Shown here: positions 1 through 11,305 of the stretch, piece after piece
Layout of the letters: each line of letters opens with the position of its first letter
Numbering within the stretch: the first letter of the stretch is position 1
Source of the DNA: Saussurea involucrata
Taxonomy: Eukaryota; Streptophyta; Magnoliopsida; Asterales; Asteraceae
DNA length: 64,000 nt
Assembly: GCA_033807775.1 (NCBI GenBank)
Contig: CM066326.1
Location: forward strand, 49,467,617 to 49,531,616
Reading direction: 5' to 3'
Notes under the pieces: model-generated
What the model was told of the DNA's origin: nothing
Databases searched by the model: none
The model's input: the letters and a program-made list of their open reading frames with translations, nothing else
Translations under genes and position numbers: made by a program

Positions 1-231
1 ATAAGTTGAAAGTAAGTGAACAGTAACCAATGGAACATTAATGAACAGTAGAGAAGATCTTTAAACTAGACTGGAAAGCTTTAAATGATATTAAAAGAAC
101 TCTGAAAAGCTTGTTTTAATCTTTAACCAGTAAAAATAGAGTACACTAGGAAGCTTTGAAACACACACACTCTAAACAACAGTGAATCAACCTTGGTAGA
201 TTGTATGCGTTGATTTGAGAAAATCAAGCAA

Positions 232-243
232 GCTCTGATACCA
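232..243 (-). other. Primer binding site of element E
   Basis: The minus strand reads TGGTATCAGAGC, complementary to the 3' end of initiator methionine tRNA, two bases inside the LTR edge. This is the standard minus-strand DNA priming site of plant copia elements. Confidence 0.9.
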
Positions 244-245
244 AC

Positions 246-965
246 TGTAGGTTCCCAGATTCACGTTGCATCACAATAATGGTAAAGAAATAGACAGCGG
301 AAGCATATTAAATAAAGCCATTAAAGTGAGTGATTGTGTAAACGATATTGTAACAGTGATAATCAAATATAGAACAGGATAATGATAACAAGATCAAGTA
401 TGAAACGTTGCTCGTATATTGATAATAGATAACACCAAGAACAAGATCAATGGTGTATCCTGAAATCTCATAGGGAACAATATCGTACGGAGGTAGTGCT
501 ATGGAATTCTGCAATGTGTGCTTTAACAATTGTGGAAAACTATTCTTCCAAAAGCTTACAATTGTTGTTCCACTACCTCTCTATTTATAGCCCTGATAAA
601 GTGTAGACCGTGTACTATCGTACCCTGGAATGACACGTGGAAAGTGTGTCTCCTTTCTTTAGGGCATACGTGGAAAGTATGGACACGTGTCTGACACTTA
701 GGATTTCTACGACACTTATGCTTCACAGAGGTCTTCACTTCAACAGAGTTCATAGACCAGAACTCTGTTGGTCTTCGGGTATTAACAGTTCTTCTGTTGA
801 TCTTCTGCCAAAGCTCTGTTGAGCTCTGTTGGTTCGACCAGAACTCTGTTGAGTTCTGTTGGTCTTCTTGTTGAGATTCTTCTATGTCTTCTGCTCGATC
901 TCTGTTGGTCTTCTGACTTGATAATATTTTCAATACTTTTACATAACAGATACTTGGGGCTAACA
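246..965 (-). repeat. 5' LTR of element E (720 bp)
   Basis: On the minus strand it begins TGTTAGCCCC and ends GGGAACCTACA, the usual TG...CA ends, and is followed by a primer site. A TATA box lies at 589-582. The part upstream of it (about 720-920) is crowded with CAACAGAG and CTCTGTTG words, and ACGT-core boxes (CACGTGTC type) lie between them and the TATA box. The partner LTR is outside the window. Confidence 0.85.
582..589 (-). promoter_or_regulatory. TATA box of the E LTR
   Basis: The minus strand reads TATAAATA, about 375 bp from the LTR start and downstream of the CAGAG-rich U3. It is the likely core promoter of E. The transcription start is not determined. Confidence 0.6.
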
Positions 966-970
966 GATGT
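966..970. other. Right half of the E target-site duplication (gatgt)
   Basis: The 5 bp next to the E LTR, gatgt, correspond to gatat at the same place in element B. The other half should flank the far LTR of E to the left of the window. Confidence 0.5.
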
Positions 971-1001
971 GGGTACCTAAAACTCTCTGATTGTCTTGCA
1001 G

Positions 1002-4000
1002 AAGCAGTATGTGCCAATATGGTATCTTGACTCCGGATGCTTGCGGCACATGACTGGCGACAGAGGTTTACTATCCTCCTACAAAGAATAACTCGATGGA
1101 GGATCTGTGACCTTTGGTGACAATAAAAAGGGGTATATAATAGGCCATAGAGTCATCAAAAAGGGAAAACATAACCGTATGCAAAGTTGCATATGTGGAT
1201 GGCCTTAAACACAATCTTCTCAGTGTTAGCCAACTCTGCGATACGGGTTTCGACGTAATGTTCAAAAGAACCTTCTACTCTCTACAAGGTGAGGACACAG
1301 GAGTCGAACTTCTGTGAGCCGAACGAAGAGGCGATCTTTACCTCATGAACTTCTGTGCCAAGAACAAGGAAGACAAGCTCTGCCTTATAGCCTGTAAAAA
1401 CGAAGAAGCCTGGTTATGGCACAACAGGTTCTGCCACCTAAACTTTCATACTCTAGATAAGCTTGTTAAACTTGATCTAGTCAAAGGTCTGCCAAATGTT
1501 AAGTTTAATAAAAATCATTTGTGCTCTGCTTGCGAAATGGGAAAACCCAAAAGAGCTTCCCATAAAGGCAAGACTGATGTGTCTTGCCCTAGGCCTCTGT
1601 ACATGCTTCATGTTGACCTCTGCGGTCCAATCGCTACACAGAGCCTAGGTGGCAGGAAATATATACTTGTTTTGATCGACGAATACTCAAGATTTTCATG
1701 GGTTGAATTTGTCAGAAAGAAATCAGATGTTCCAAACATTCTGATAAATTTAATGAAAATAATCCAAATTATGTATGAGTGCAGGATTCAGAAACTAAGA
1801 AGCGACAATGGCACAGAGTTCAAAAACTCTGTCATTGAAACCTATCTTACAGAAGAAGGCATATCACAGAACTTCTCTGCTGCACGCACCCCACAACAGA
1901 ATGGCGTGGTTGAACGAAAGAACCGCACGCTTGTGGAGGCTGCAAGAACTATGCTGACAACATCTGGATTACTAATGTATTTTTGGGCAGAAGCAGTATC
2001 AACCGCATGCTACACCCAAAATCGATCAACCATTGTAAAGAGGCACATCAAGACACCGTATCATTTGATCAACAAAAGGCGACCAAACATCAAATTCTTT
2101 CATGTATTTGGATGCAAGTGCTTCGTCTTAAATGATAGAGAAGCAAGAGGAAAGTTTGAGGTGAAAGCAGATGAAGGAAAGTTCATAGGATACTCTGCAA
2201 CTTCAAAAGCATACAGAGTGTACCTTGTGAAGTCTCGATCCATCGTAGAAAGCATCAATGTATCCTTTGACGATTCCTTTCAAGAGACTTATGAACAAAT
2301 CAGTTCAGAACACGGTCTAAAGAAGGAATCCTCTGGCATCTCAAAGACAAGAGAAGAAGACTTAAATCTTCTATTTGAAGAGATGTTCCATGATGATATT
2401 GATCCCTCTACTGGAGCCGTCAGAGCCTCTGGAGAAACATCTTCTGCAAACCAGACTGAGTTAGGTATCACTCTAACTGGTCCATTAAATACTTCATCCT
2501 CTTCTGTGAATCATACAGATGCATGCGCTGAGCGGAGCGAACAGAAGATGATACGACCAAAGACTCAAGAATAGAGGCTCCTGAAATACCTACTCCAGCG
2601 ACTACAGATGAATCAATACCAGAGGAAAACGAAGACTCAATCTCTACTTCCTCAGAGGAACAAATTCCAACTCTCATTCCAATCCTCCCACAAGCTGAAG
2701 AACCAAGCATAAGTACAGAAGTACCATCAACAACAGAGGTTGCACCAGAACCACAGTTTGCAACCACAGAGGTTAATCTTGATGACTCAAATGACCATCT
2801 TCCAAGAACAACACAGTGGACGAAAAGCCATCCTCCAAGCCTTATAATCGGTGACCCTTCTGAAAATGTCAAAACAAGATCAGCCACTGCTAATTTTTGT
2901 TTCTTTACAAATTTTATCAGTGTGATCGAGCCAAAAAGAATCTCTGAAGCCCTAGATGATCCAAACTGGGTAGATGCTATTCAAGAAGAGCTTCTACAGT
3001 TTGAGAGAAACAAGGTATGGACCCTAGTACCTCTGCCACGAGGGAAACAAGCCATAGGGACAAAATGGGTCTTCAGAAACAAGAAGGACGAGGATGGGGT
3101 GGTCATTAGAAACAAAGCAAGATTGGTGGCAAAGGGATATCGCCAAGAAGAAGGCATTGATTACGATGAAACTTTTGCCCCTGTCGCACGGCTTGAAGCA
3201 ATAAGAATCTTCTTAGCCTTCACAGCTCACAGAGGTTTCAAAGTCTTTCAAATGGATGTAAAATCTGCTTTTCTGAATGGTGAAATCCAAGAAGAAGTAT
3301 ATGTCCAGCAGCCACCAGGGTTTGAAAGCTCCAAATACCCAAAATACGTGTACTACCTCGACAAAGCTCTGTATGGACTGAGACAGGCTCCAAGAGCATG
3401 GTACGAAAGACTTTCAACCTTTCTTCTCAATAATGATTACGACAGAGGTACGACAGATACTACTTTGTTTTACAAAAGAAAAGGTGATGAGATTCTACTT
3501 GTACAGACTTTCAACCTTTCTTCTCAATAATGATTACGACAGAGGTATGACTGGGTCCCTTTTATACTTAACCGCAAGTAGACCTGACATAATGTATGCC
3601 ACATGCCTCTGTGCAAGATATCAAGCTAACCCAAAGGAATCCCACTATATTGCTGTAAAGAGGATCTTCAGATACCTTAAAGGGACCAAAAATCATGGAC
3701 TCTGGTATCCGAAGAACTCTGGTTTTGGTCTTAAGGCATACACAGATTCAGATTATGGAGGATGCAAGCTTGATCGAAAGAGCACCTCTAGGAGTTGTCA
3801 ATTCCTGGGAGGTAAGCTAGTCAGCTGGACTTCGAGGAAGCATAACTATGCGTCTACATCTACAGCAGAAGCGGAATATGTTGCTGTTGCTAGCTGTTGC
3901 TCTCAAGTTCTGTGGATGAAAACTCATCTCAAGGACTATGGGTACAACATATACAAGATTCCTATCCTCTGTGATTCCAAAAGTGCCATAGCAATCTCTG

Positions 4001-4197
4001 CCAATCCAGTACAACACTAAAAAACAAAGCATATCAATATTCGTTATCACTTTCTGAAGCATCATGTTGAACATGGCACAATCAAAATGCACTTTGTGTC
4101 CACTGAATACCAGCTTGCAGACTTATTCACCAAGGCACTAGATGAGAAAAGATTCCTTTTCTTGGTGGGTAAGTTGGGAATGATTAACATGAGTTGA
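1002..4197 (+). pseudogene. pol: Element A pol (protease-integrase-RT-RNase H), broken
   Basis: Domains in order: protease with D-S-G-C near 1033; gag-pre-integrase (WHNRFCHLNF then CSACEMGK) at about 1415-1560; integrase core with HVDLCGP, RSDNGTEF and GVVERKNRT, giving the D, D, E triad; RT with WVFRNKKDEDG and QMDVKSAFLNG; RNase H with TDSDYGG and STSTAEAEY. Lesions: TAA at 1089-1091, frameshifts near 1160 and 2530, a deletion that removes the RT YVDD motif at about 3504-3548, and TAA at 4018-4020. Reading continues in frame after the last stop to TGA at 4195-4197. By family it would copy and integrate the element; it cannot function as it stands. Confidence 0.9.
3408..3547 (+). repeat. 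43-bp direct repeat (3408-3450 and 3505-3547) marking a repair scar in RT
   Basis: The two 43-bp stretches are identical as read. The second sits where element B carries about 300 bp including YVDD (17953-17964). The sequence jumps from the position equal to B 17949 straight to that of B 18247, with the copied segment between. This looks like a deletion repaired with filler copied from about 100 bp upstream. Confidence 0.85.
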
Positions 4198-5300
4198 ACC
4201 CTCTGTAAATAAGATTTGATCTTCCTGTAAATATGTATATACTCAAACTTCTGTGGGATTGTTCAGAGCCTCTGACAATTCTCAACAGAACCTCTGATAA
4301 GCTTGACCTATATCTTGTGCAATACTTATCTCATTTGATCCAAGCATAGGTCAAGGGGGAGCAGAAGGAGACCTTGAACTGATCTACAGAGGTTGATCAT
4401 TCAAGGGAGAGCCAAAGAAGAGATGTGATAACCAAAATTCACAGAAGTGAAGATTTTTTCCGAATGAGGGAGAGCTCAAAGGTAAGTATCTCGTACAAAT
4501 TCTTTTTGAAAACTATTTTCTACGTCACCAATTTCCAAATATGCCCTAGAAACAATGTTTAAGACATTCCAAACAAGAAATGATCAAAAAGCTTTTAAAG
4601 CCTTATGTTATGAGAAATTTAATTTCATAGAGCTTCTGCTGAGTTCAACAGAGCTTCTGTGAGCCGAATCTTCTATGACTGCAAATTGAATACGAAACTC
4701 TTTCGATCAACCTTAAATGTCTTCTGTAAAGATCCGTACATACAAATCCCACACAAAGATACTGGGAGAAAGTCTTTTGGTCGAAGAGCTCACTCCAACA
4801 AAGAGTCTCTGTCGCCCAAACTAGACACTCTAAGAGTATGTCTCGAACAAAATCCATTTCCAAAACAGTTTTCCAGGACACAAATTTCCAAATATGTCCT
4901 AAAAACAGTGTTTAACACAATGAAAACCTTGGATGATAAAAAAGTTTCATAAATCTTTAGTTATAAGAAATTCTCACTCTCAGAGTCTCTGCTGGCTCTG
5001 ACAGAAGCCTCAAAACCTCTGTGAATGAGAATTTTGTACTAAAAATCTATCGATCCTCTCCAATGATTTCTTCAAACGTTTTTGGAAAAGATACAAGCGT
5101 CAGAAGATATAAAAGGCAGATTTCAGACTACAGAGCTCATTCCACTACAGAGCTTATGTCTTTTCTGATACTTGGTCTTTTATGGAAATTCTGTAAAAGA
5201 ACGGGTTATCTAATGCGAGTGACAGTCTTCTGAAAGTAGAAAAGCTCACGCGCCAAGCATTAATGGGCCGCACATGCCATCTAATCGTGCTCTGACATCA
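4198..5300 (+). other. Element A post-pol spacer with diverged internal repeats
   Basis: No gene is seen. Two related segments of about 350 bp (about 4490-4850 and 4850-5170) share landmarks: an ACAGAG-CTTCTGTG word, an aatttccaaatatg box, and an 'agagctcactccaac'-like box. A purine-rich tract (aagggggagcagaagg) at 4353-4371 resembles a polypurine tract but is 6 kb from the 3' LTR. CAGAG/CTCTG words are frequent throughout. Confidence 0.6.
4353..4371 (+). other. Polypurine-like tract downstream of A pol
   Basis: AAGGGGGAGCAGAAGGAGA is purine-only apart from one C and includes GGGGGAG as in the true tracts of families C and D. It is conserved in B at 19177-19195. It could be a central priming site or a relic of an ancestral element that ended here; neither is shown. 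Confidence 0.4.
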
Positions 5301-5301
5301 C

Positions 5302-5447
5302 TGACGTGGCATCTTTTGATTGGACGTACATGACACACGTTCTCCTGGAAAGTTGAACCCAGCCGTATGTACTCGATTGCGGACCCCAAATATTATTCAC
5401 TTTCACCTATTTACCTCTTCAGATTCTACCATTCTCTTCAGTATAAA
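5302..5447 (+). promoter_or_regulatory. Candidate internal promoter of the A aORF
   Basis: A TGACGTGG box (5302-5309), an inverted CCAAT box (gattgg, 5318-5323) and TATAAA (5442-5447) are followed by a pyrimidine-rich leader and the aORF ATG 122 nt past the TATA box. B keeps the same order at 20208-20353. Confidence 0.55.
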
Positions 5448-5563
5448 ACCCAACTTACCACTACCTCTAAATATTTACGAACTTACTCTCTTCATCTTCT
5501 CCGGCGAACCTTGCAATAACCTGCAACTTCCATTTTCTACTCTCTTTCTTAAAGATTAGTCCA

Positions 5564-8500
5564 ATGGCTTCAACCTCCAATGCTCCGGTGAATTCCCCAT
5601 CTCATTCTGAGAACTCCCAAAACCAAGAAATCGCCAGAATCCTAGACCAAGACCACTCCGGCGATGAAGCAGATTTTGCTCCGACCACCCATCTTCTAAA
5701 CATCATCGCACATGAAAACACTTTGAACGTGTTCTTCATTTAAAACCAAATAACTACTACCTGGTTCCCTCAAAAAACACTTTTGGGGAAACCATGCCAT
5801 CCTTCTTCACATTCTGGAAAACCACTATCTTTACCCCCTGTTATCCAAAACAGTCAATAAAATCCCTGCCAGATACCTAAATCAATTCTGGATGAGCAGC
5901 AGATTTGAGCCCACAGATAGACAAGTCAAGGGCTACATCTCCAAACCGGACAAATCCGAGAACCTCAAACTCAAATTCAACAGAACCATGTTCTCACTGG
6001 AGTTCAACCTACCAACCAGAGGACTACTAGGTATAAAGAAGTACGCAGAGGAACCCACAGACGAAGAGCTCTGCCGTTTTGTTGAAATGTTGGGGTACAA
6101 CACAACACTAAGGAAAAGAAATGATTTCAGAAGAAATCGATTACCTCCTCCGTGGAATACGCTCTTCTCAATCCTAAATCGGTGCCTAACAGGGAAGGTG
6201 GGTAGTCCAGACCAAACTTCTCACCAAATCATGACCATAATGTACGGGGTATATTATGATCTACCTCTGGACTATTCCACCCTCATGATGCAGGAAATGG
6301 TTAACACCATTGATCGCAGAATCTCCTCCCAGAAGGCCAAGGGACGATCGAAAGATGCTCTACCTCCTCTGCAATATCAGCGTATTCTGGGTGTTCTTCT
6401 AGAGCCTCTGCTCCGTCTACAAAAATGGCCAATGGAGGGACCAACGGCCAGAATGTATCCCCTGAACAAAAACACCCCAACAGAGCACGAAGATGAATAC
6501 CCATTCTGCAGACCTCTGTCAAAGAAACTTATGGGATACGCTACAGACAAGACCCTTAAGTTAGAATACATGCGCGATCATAGGACTCCAGAACCGATTC
6601 TTGTGACACCCCCGCGTCTAGGAGCTCCCTTAGGATCTAGGGTTTTAGAAAGAATGTCTGGCGAAGAATGGGCAGTGGCCTTGGCTAAGTACGAACAGGT
6701 ACAAGAAAACTTCTATGCTCTGCGAAACACAATCCCCTCTACTCTTAAGAGCAAAACCTCTGCCTACACCCCCAAGAAGAAGAAGGCTCACAAGAAGAGG
6801 AAGACAACAGAGGGTACTTCTACCAGTGCTGTACAAATCCAACAATCCCCTCCTCTTGCAACAGAAGTTGGAGCTTCTGCACCTCCCTCTCCTCCAAAAG
6901 ACAAAAGGAAGAGAAAACATAAGTCTTCTGAGGAAGGTGCCCCCAAACAAAAGAAAAGGAGGAGCAAGAAGAAATCCAAGAAACCTCACACTCCAATGCA
7001 AACCATTGCAGAGGAAGGAGGAACAGCAGAAGAAGCCCAAGGGCAACCTCTGCAATCCCCTTCACCCATCAATTATTCAGAAGATCAGGGTGATTTTTCT
7101 GTCTTCCTCCAACAACCCGGGATTGCACACTCTTTAGACCCTTCTGGATGGACTGCAGAAGCCCTATATCATCATTCTACAGAAGCACCAGACTTCAGAA
7201 TCTCTTCGGACCTGGATGATGATGACCAAACCCTATAGAATAATCAGTCTAAGACTCCAGAAGTTCTACAGAACCCCTTCACCCAACGCGGATTTGATGT
7301 GCTCAGAGCAAGCCCAACGGATCTGGTTAAGGCTACCACCAGATCCCCACCAGTCTTAGTCTCAGAGGATATGGTGGAAACTGATGAAGAGGAAGACGAC
7401 CAAGAAAAAGAAGGTCTTTATCACCCTCACGTACAAGCTTTAAGTGTCTCTCATCCAATGTACGACTCCTTAATCTCTGGGGCAGAAGCCACTACAGAAG
7501 TTAGGGTAGAAGCAGCGGGCCATAGAGTAGAGAAAGAGACTGAGACAGTCGATGGTGACGAAGTGGTTGGATGCTCCACAAAAGCAGAAGCTAGAACTGA
7601 TGCCTGGAATAGTAGAGGCACACATCCCCAACCACCTCCCAGTGCGACCCACACTTCTAACATCGCCAGTCTAGTGATAGAAGATGTTATTGAAAAAGAG
7701 CAGCAAGGCTCGACCCCAACCCAAACTGACCGGGCAGAGGTAACTCTTTCTACCTATGTGCCAACCTTAACCGGGGAAACCATTCCAGGGGAGTCCTCTC
7801 AGAAGGACTCACCCTTAGTTCATAATCCATCGCCCCTGATCACAACAGAAATCCCTATAGAGGAATTCGTTTCCTCTGACACGCACACACATATATGTCC
7901 AACCGGCTCTTTAGAGGGGCTTATAGTGCACAAGGATAGAGAGACTCTAGACAAGTCTCCGAGTCAACATAAGGATACTCTTGTACCCACCTCTAGAGTG
8001 GATCAAGACAATGTCCTTAACAGAACCTCTATAGAGTCTGAGGCTGATAAAGCCTCTGCTTGAGGATTAGAGGGAAATCCTTCCGTCCTCAACATCGAAA
8101 CAGGGACGAAAGAAGGTGTCCAAGGAACAGGGACTCACTCTGGGGAAGAATGTGTTCCCCCAGAGGTTACACCAAGTCCACATGTATCAAGGGATGAGTT
8201 CCAAACCCTTGTCACCTCTGTGGACACCACATTGAAAGAGTTGAAAATCTCTTTTGATTCCTTTGCAGATGTTACCACGAGGGCCATCACCAATATGAAC
8301 ACCAAAATGGACAACCTGTCCACAGAGGTGCACAATGCTCTAGCCCAGATGAGAACAACTGCGACAACCTCTGCCAACTCTGCTGCTGCAAACTTTGAGA
8401 GAGCCACAACCTCTGCATTCCAAAGCTCTGTAAACGACCTCCTCGAAAAGCTGAAGAAAGACATTACTCCAACCTCTCCGGGCCTTACACCAGAAGATCT

Positions 8501-10474
8501 GAAGAAGGCCCTCGAGCAAATTCAGGAGCAAACTACAAGGGAAACTCTGGCCATGAAACCCTCTAACTACATGACCAGAGCTCAGCTCGCAGAACTCGGC
8601 CAAGGGGTAATCGACCAGGTCACAGAGCTCATCACAGCCTTCACTGCAGCCAACGCAAATTACGTGAAAGACTTCAAAAAAAGCGTTGGCAAAATGCGCT
8701 TCAACATAGAAGCAGAGGTCCACACACTCCTTGGCCTCTGCGATGACCTATGTGCAAAGATGATAGCTGCAGGTGCAGTACCGCCCAAAAAGTCAGAAGC
8801 TTCATGCAAAGTAGAGGGTACGACAGATAAGGGTCAGGATGACTCTGATGATGACTCTGATAGTCCATCAGATCATCCTGAGGGGGAGAAACAAAGGGAG
8901 AAAGCTGCAAACAGAGGTCTACCAGCTCCACCAGTATCAGCAGAACCCCTAAACCAAATTCCCCCAACTCAAACCCAAGGAGGAAACCAACAACAGACCA
9001 CAGAGGCAACAACCACCTCTGTGGAAATACTCTCTGAAGAAACCCCAATCATAACCCAAGTACCTGAAACCAATCAAGATCAACAACAGAAGACCACAGA
9101 GGCAATACCCACCTCTGTGGAAACATCTTCTGTATTCGGAGAAGATATCCCAACTCGTGAAGAATTTCAAATCCTATCATCCTCCGAAGAAGATCAACCA
9201 ACCCAATCACCAAAACCAAAATCACCAGAAGAACTCCCCTCTCCAACACCAAAAACACCCGAAGCTGCAACAACAAAACCTTCATCCCCCACACCGAAAA
9301 CAAGAACCAAGACCATTGCTCACAAAAGGAAACATCTGAGCAAAACCACAGAATCCTCACCAACAAAGTCCTCAGAAACACAAGTGCCAAAACCTACAGA
9401 GACACCCTCAGAAATCCAAAAGATAAATCCCACAGAGGCAACCCCATCTCTACAAGAAGATCTACAGCCGAAGGCAAAAGACAAAGGCAAAGGGATAATG
9501 ACAGAGGAACCCAAGAAGAAGAAGCCCAAGCATCAACCAACAGAAAAACTGATGAAGAGCTCTTTCGATGCATATGTGACACCAAAGCCAGAACAAGAAG
9601 ACTGGGCTTTCGGCGTTACCCCTCTGTCAAATATACCTGTTCTAGATCTGAAGGCAAAAGTCATAGAGGATCGAGTGGCCCAAATCAAGAAGCGAATGGA
9701 TGCTCTGTGCAGACCCATGCCTTCACCCGGTGCACCTCCACAATAAATGGAAGAAGTGGTGTACAGATATCTGTACAACAGAAGTGCCAGAGATATTTTT
9801 CTCATAACCATTCAAGATCCCCACTTCCATGCTGACCTCGAGAACACCTTCACAAGAACAACTCCCAAGCCAAAACATCAATCTTCTCAGAGTCCAAAAT
9901 CGACAAGGTCTTATACTGTAAGTTTTCTCAAACCAGAACCACACCTAAGGTTTCCTATAACATCTATAAGGTCAAAAGGGAGGACAGAACCGTGACCCAA
10001 TTCTCAGATGCTGATCTGAGAAATCTAAGTCCCTACGACCTACCCGACCTTCTCAACTGGACGAAAGAGAAATTCACAACAGATGCACATCGAAGGGCAT
10101 ATAGGGTGATAAGGAAAGCCATGCGTGAGAAACTTCTGCTATACAGCCTTGTCGACTTCCAATTAGGACGAGATCTTGGAGTAAGAAACCTAAATCTCCA
10201 CCCACCAGAAAATGACTGCCCATCCTCTGCCATACCGAACTCGATTATTACATCTCCAAGAGTTGGGTTAGTCTATCAAGATCCTGCTGGGAACTCAAGA
10301 CTGTTCATAGAGATGGACTGTCATAAGTACGCAACAAGTACTTTGACAGAGTTCAGAGCAAGCCTCGTGGAGCATAGAAGAACAGAGTAAATAAATCAGG
10401 CTATCGCAGATAGACTGATAGAGGTCATCGACCAAGTAATCAACTTCAGAAACCTCTGCATCAGATTCTGTTAG
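5564..10474 (+). pseudogene. Element A aORF (large post-pol accessory gene), broken
   Basis: The ATG at 5564 follows a pyrimidine-rich leader. The order is an N-terminal globular part with NQFW-type and LxSILNRCLTGKVGSPDQ motifs (about 5880-6600), Lys/Arg clusters (KKKKAHKKRK; KKRRSKKKSKK) at about 6770-6990, an acidic/Ser/Thr-rich middle, an Ala/Thr-rich coiled-coil-like part (about 8210-8720), a Pro/Thr/Glu-rich stretch, and a C-terminal globular part (about 9900-10470). Lesions: frameshifts near 5715 and 9880; in-frame stops at 7236, 8061, 9744 and 10388. The final TAG (10472-10474) lies inside the LTR end TGTTAG. No function is established; Sirevirus genes in this place are often called envelope-like, but I see no clear membrane segment. 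Confidence 0.75.
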
Positions 10475-11291
10475 CTCCAATCTTTCTGTAAATAGAAGTA
10501 TTGAAAAATAAGCTAAGTATAGAATTCTTCGACAGAGGCTCTGCCGAGTAGCCGAGTAACCAAGAAGACAGAAGTCTTCGACAGAGGCTCTGTCGGGTTA
10601 TCCAAGAAGACCGAAGTGAAGAAGCAACAGAAGACTCTTCTAAGCGGATAAGGCCACAGAGCTTCTGTCATACTTGACAGATCCTCTGTGGTAAAAAGAA
10701 CATCTACGCAAAAGATCTAAACAAGGAAACACGTGCTTCTTACAATATCGGCCATTCGAAGGTTCTGAAGATCATTCTAACAAGGCGTGACTTGACAACT
10801 CCACGTGTCAAACTCTGATAGGTTTCAGCCTAAAGCAGAATACGGAGCATTTAATGAAAGTTGTATCAACTGTAACAGAATAGTGTATTAGTACATTCCA
10901 ACAACTGTTCATCAACTGTATCCTAGTACCTTCGGTCCTTATTGTCTAAAATCTTTGTCCCCTTTAAAGTATTATAAATAGAAGGCTCATGTTGAGCTCT
11001 TCTATTAAGCAAAAATGCATATTTAAGAATTACTTTGAAAAGCTTTGCACAACACATAAACACCATTAAGAGAAGAATTCTAGTTAATCCTTCGGTGTTC
11101 TTGGTGTTTTTATTTATATCAAATACAGTAAATCTTTGAGAAATCTATCTGTTATTTACATATTGCTTATTTGATATTGTGTGTTATTCTACCTCATAAA
11201 TATCTTTCAGTTCTTTAAATACGCTTCCGCATTACATCTTATCTGAACTAATTGAAAGAATCATCATTGTTAAGCAAAACGGGAACCAACA
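10469..11291 (+). repeat. LTR shared by elements A and B (823 bp)
   Basis: It begins TGTTAGCTCC, matching the start of the E LTR, and ends GGGAACCAACA followed by a primer site. The TATA box is TATAAATA at 10973-10980. U3 has two near-copies of a block with a 17-bp palindrome, CGACAGAGGCTCTGTCG, at 10579-10595 and an imperfect one at 10530-10546, plus CACGTG boxes at about 10731 and 10803. It is both the 3' LTR of A and the 5' LTR of B. Confidence 0.8.
10973..10980 (+). promoter_or_regulatory. TATA box of the A/B LTR
   Basis: TATAAATA lies about 505 bp into the LTR and downstream of the CAGAG/CTCTG palindromes. The copy in the downstream duplicate (about 11617-11624) is also intact. Confidence 0.6.
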
Positions 11292-11293
11292 AT

Positions 11294-11305
11294 TGGTATC
11301 AGAAC
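11294..11305 (+). other. Primer binding site 1 of element B (mutated)
   Basis: TGGTATCAGAAC follows the first LTR end by two bases. It differs from the canonical TGGTATCAGAGC at one position (G to A). Confidence 0.8.

Larger units (their letters stand above)
1..965 (-). mobile_element. Element E: 5' end of a minus-strand Ty1/copia LTR retrotransposon
   Basis: Read on the minus strand this is a complete 5' LTR (965 down to 246), a 2-nt gap, a Met-tRNA primer site (243-232) and about 230 nt of untranslated leader leaving the window at base 1. No coding frame is recognisable in the leader. The right edge is fixed by homology: sequence from about 966 on matches element B from about 15427, so E interrupts element A just upstream of its protease. 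The LTR start (TGTTAGCCCCAAG) resembles that of the A/B LTR at 10469, so E is a sister subfamily. The gag and pol of E lie to the left of the window. Confidence 0.85.
966..10468 (+). mobile_element. Element A: decayed Sirevirus-like copia element (body)
   Basis: The body holds pol (from protease) and a post-pol aORF, and ends at the LTR at 10469. Its gag and 5' LTR are displaced to the left by E. It is related to element B throughout, at roughly 85-95% by eye, and both carry frameshifts and stops. It shares the 10469-11291 LTR with B, giving a body-LTR-body arrangement. Confidence 0.85.

Noticed and set aside
556..1017. Minus-strand 153-aa frame
   Set aside because: It lies across the E LTR and its repeated CAGAG words and has no domain signature.
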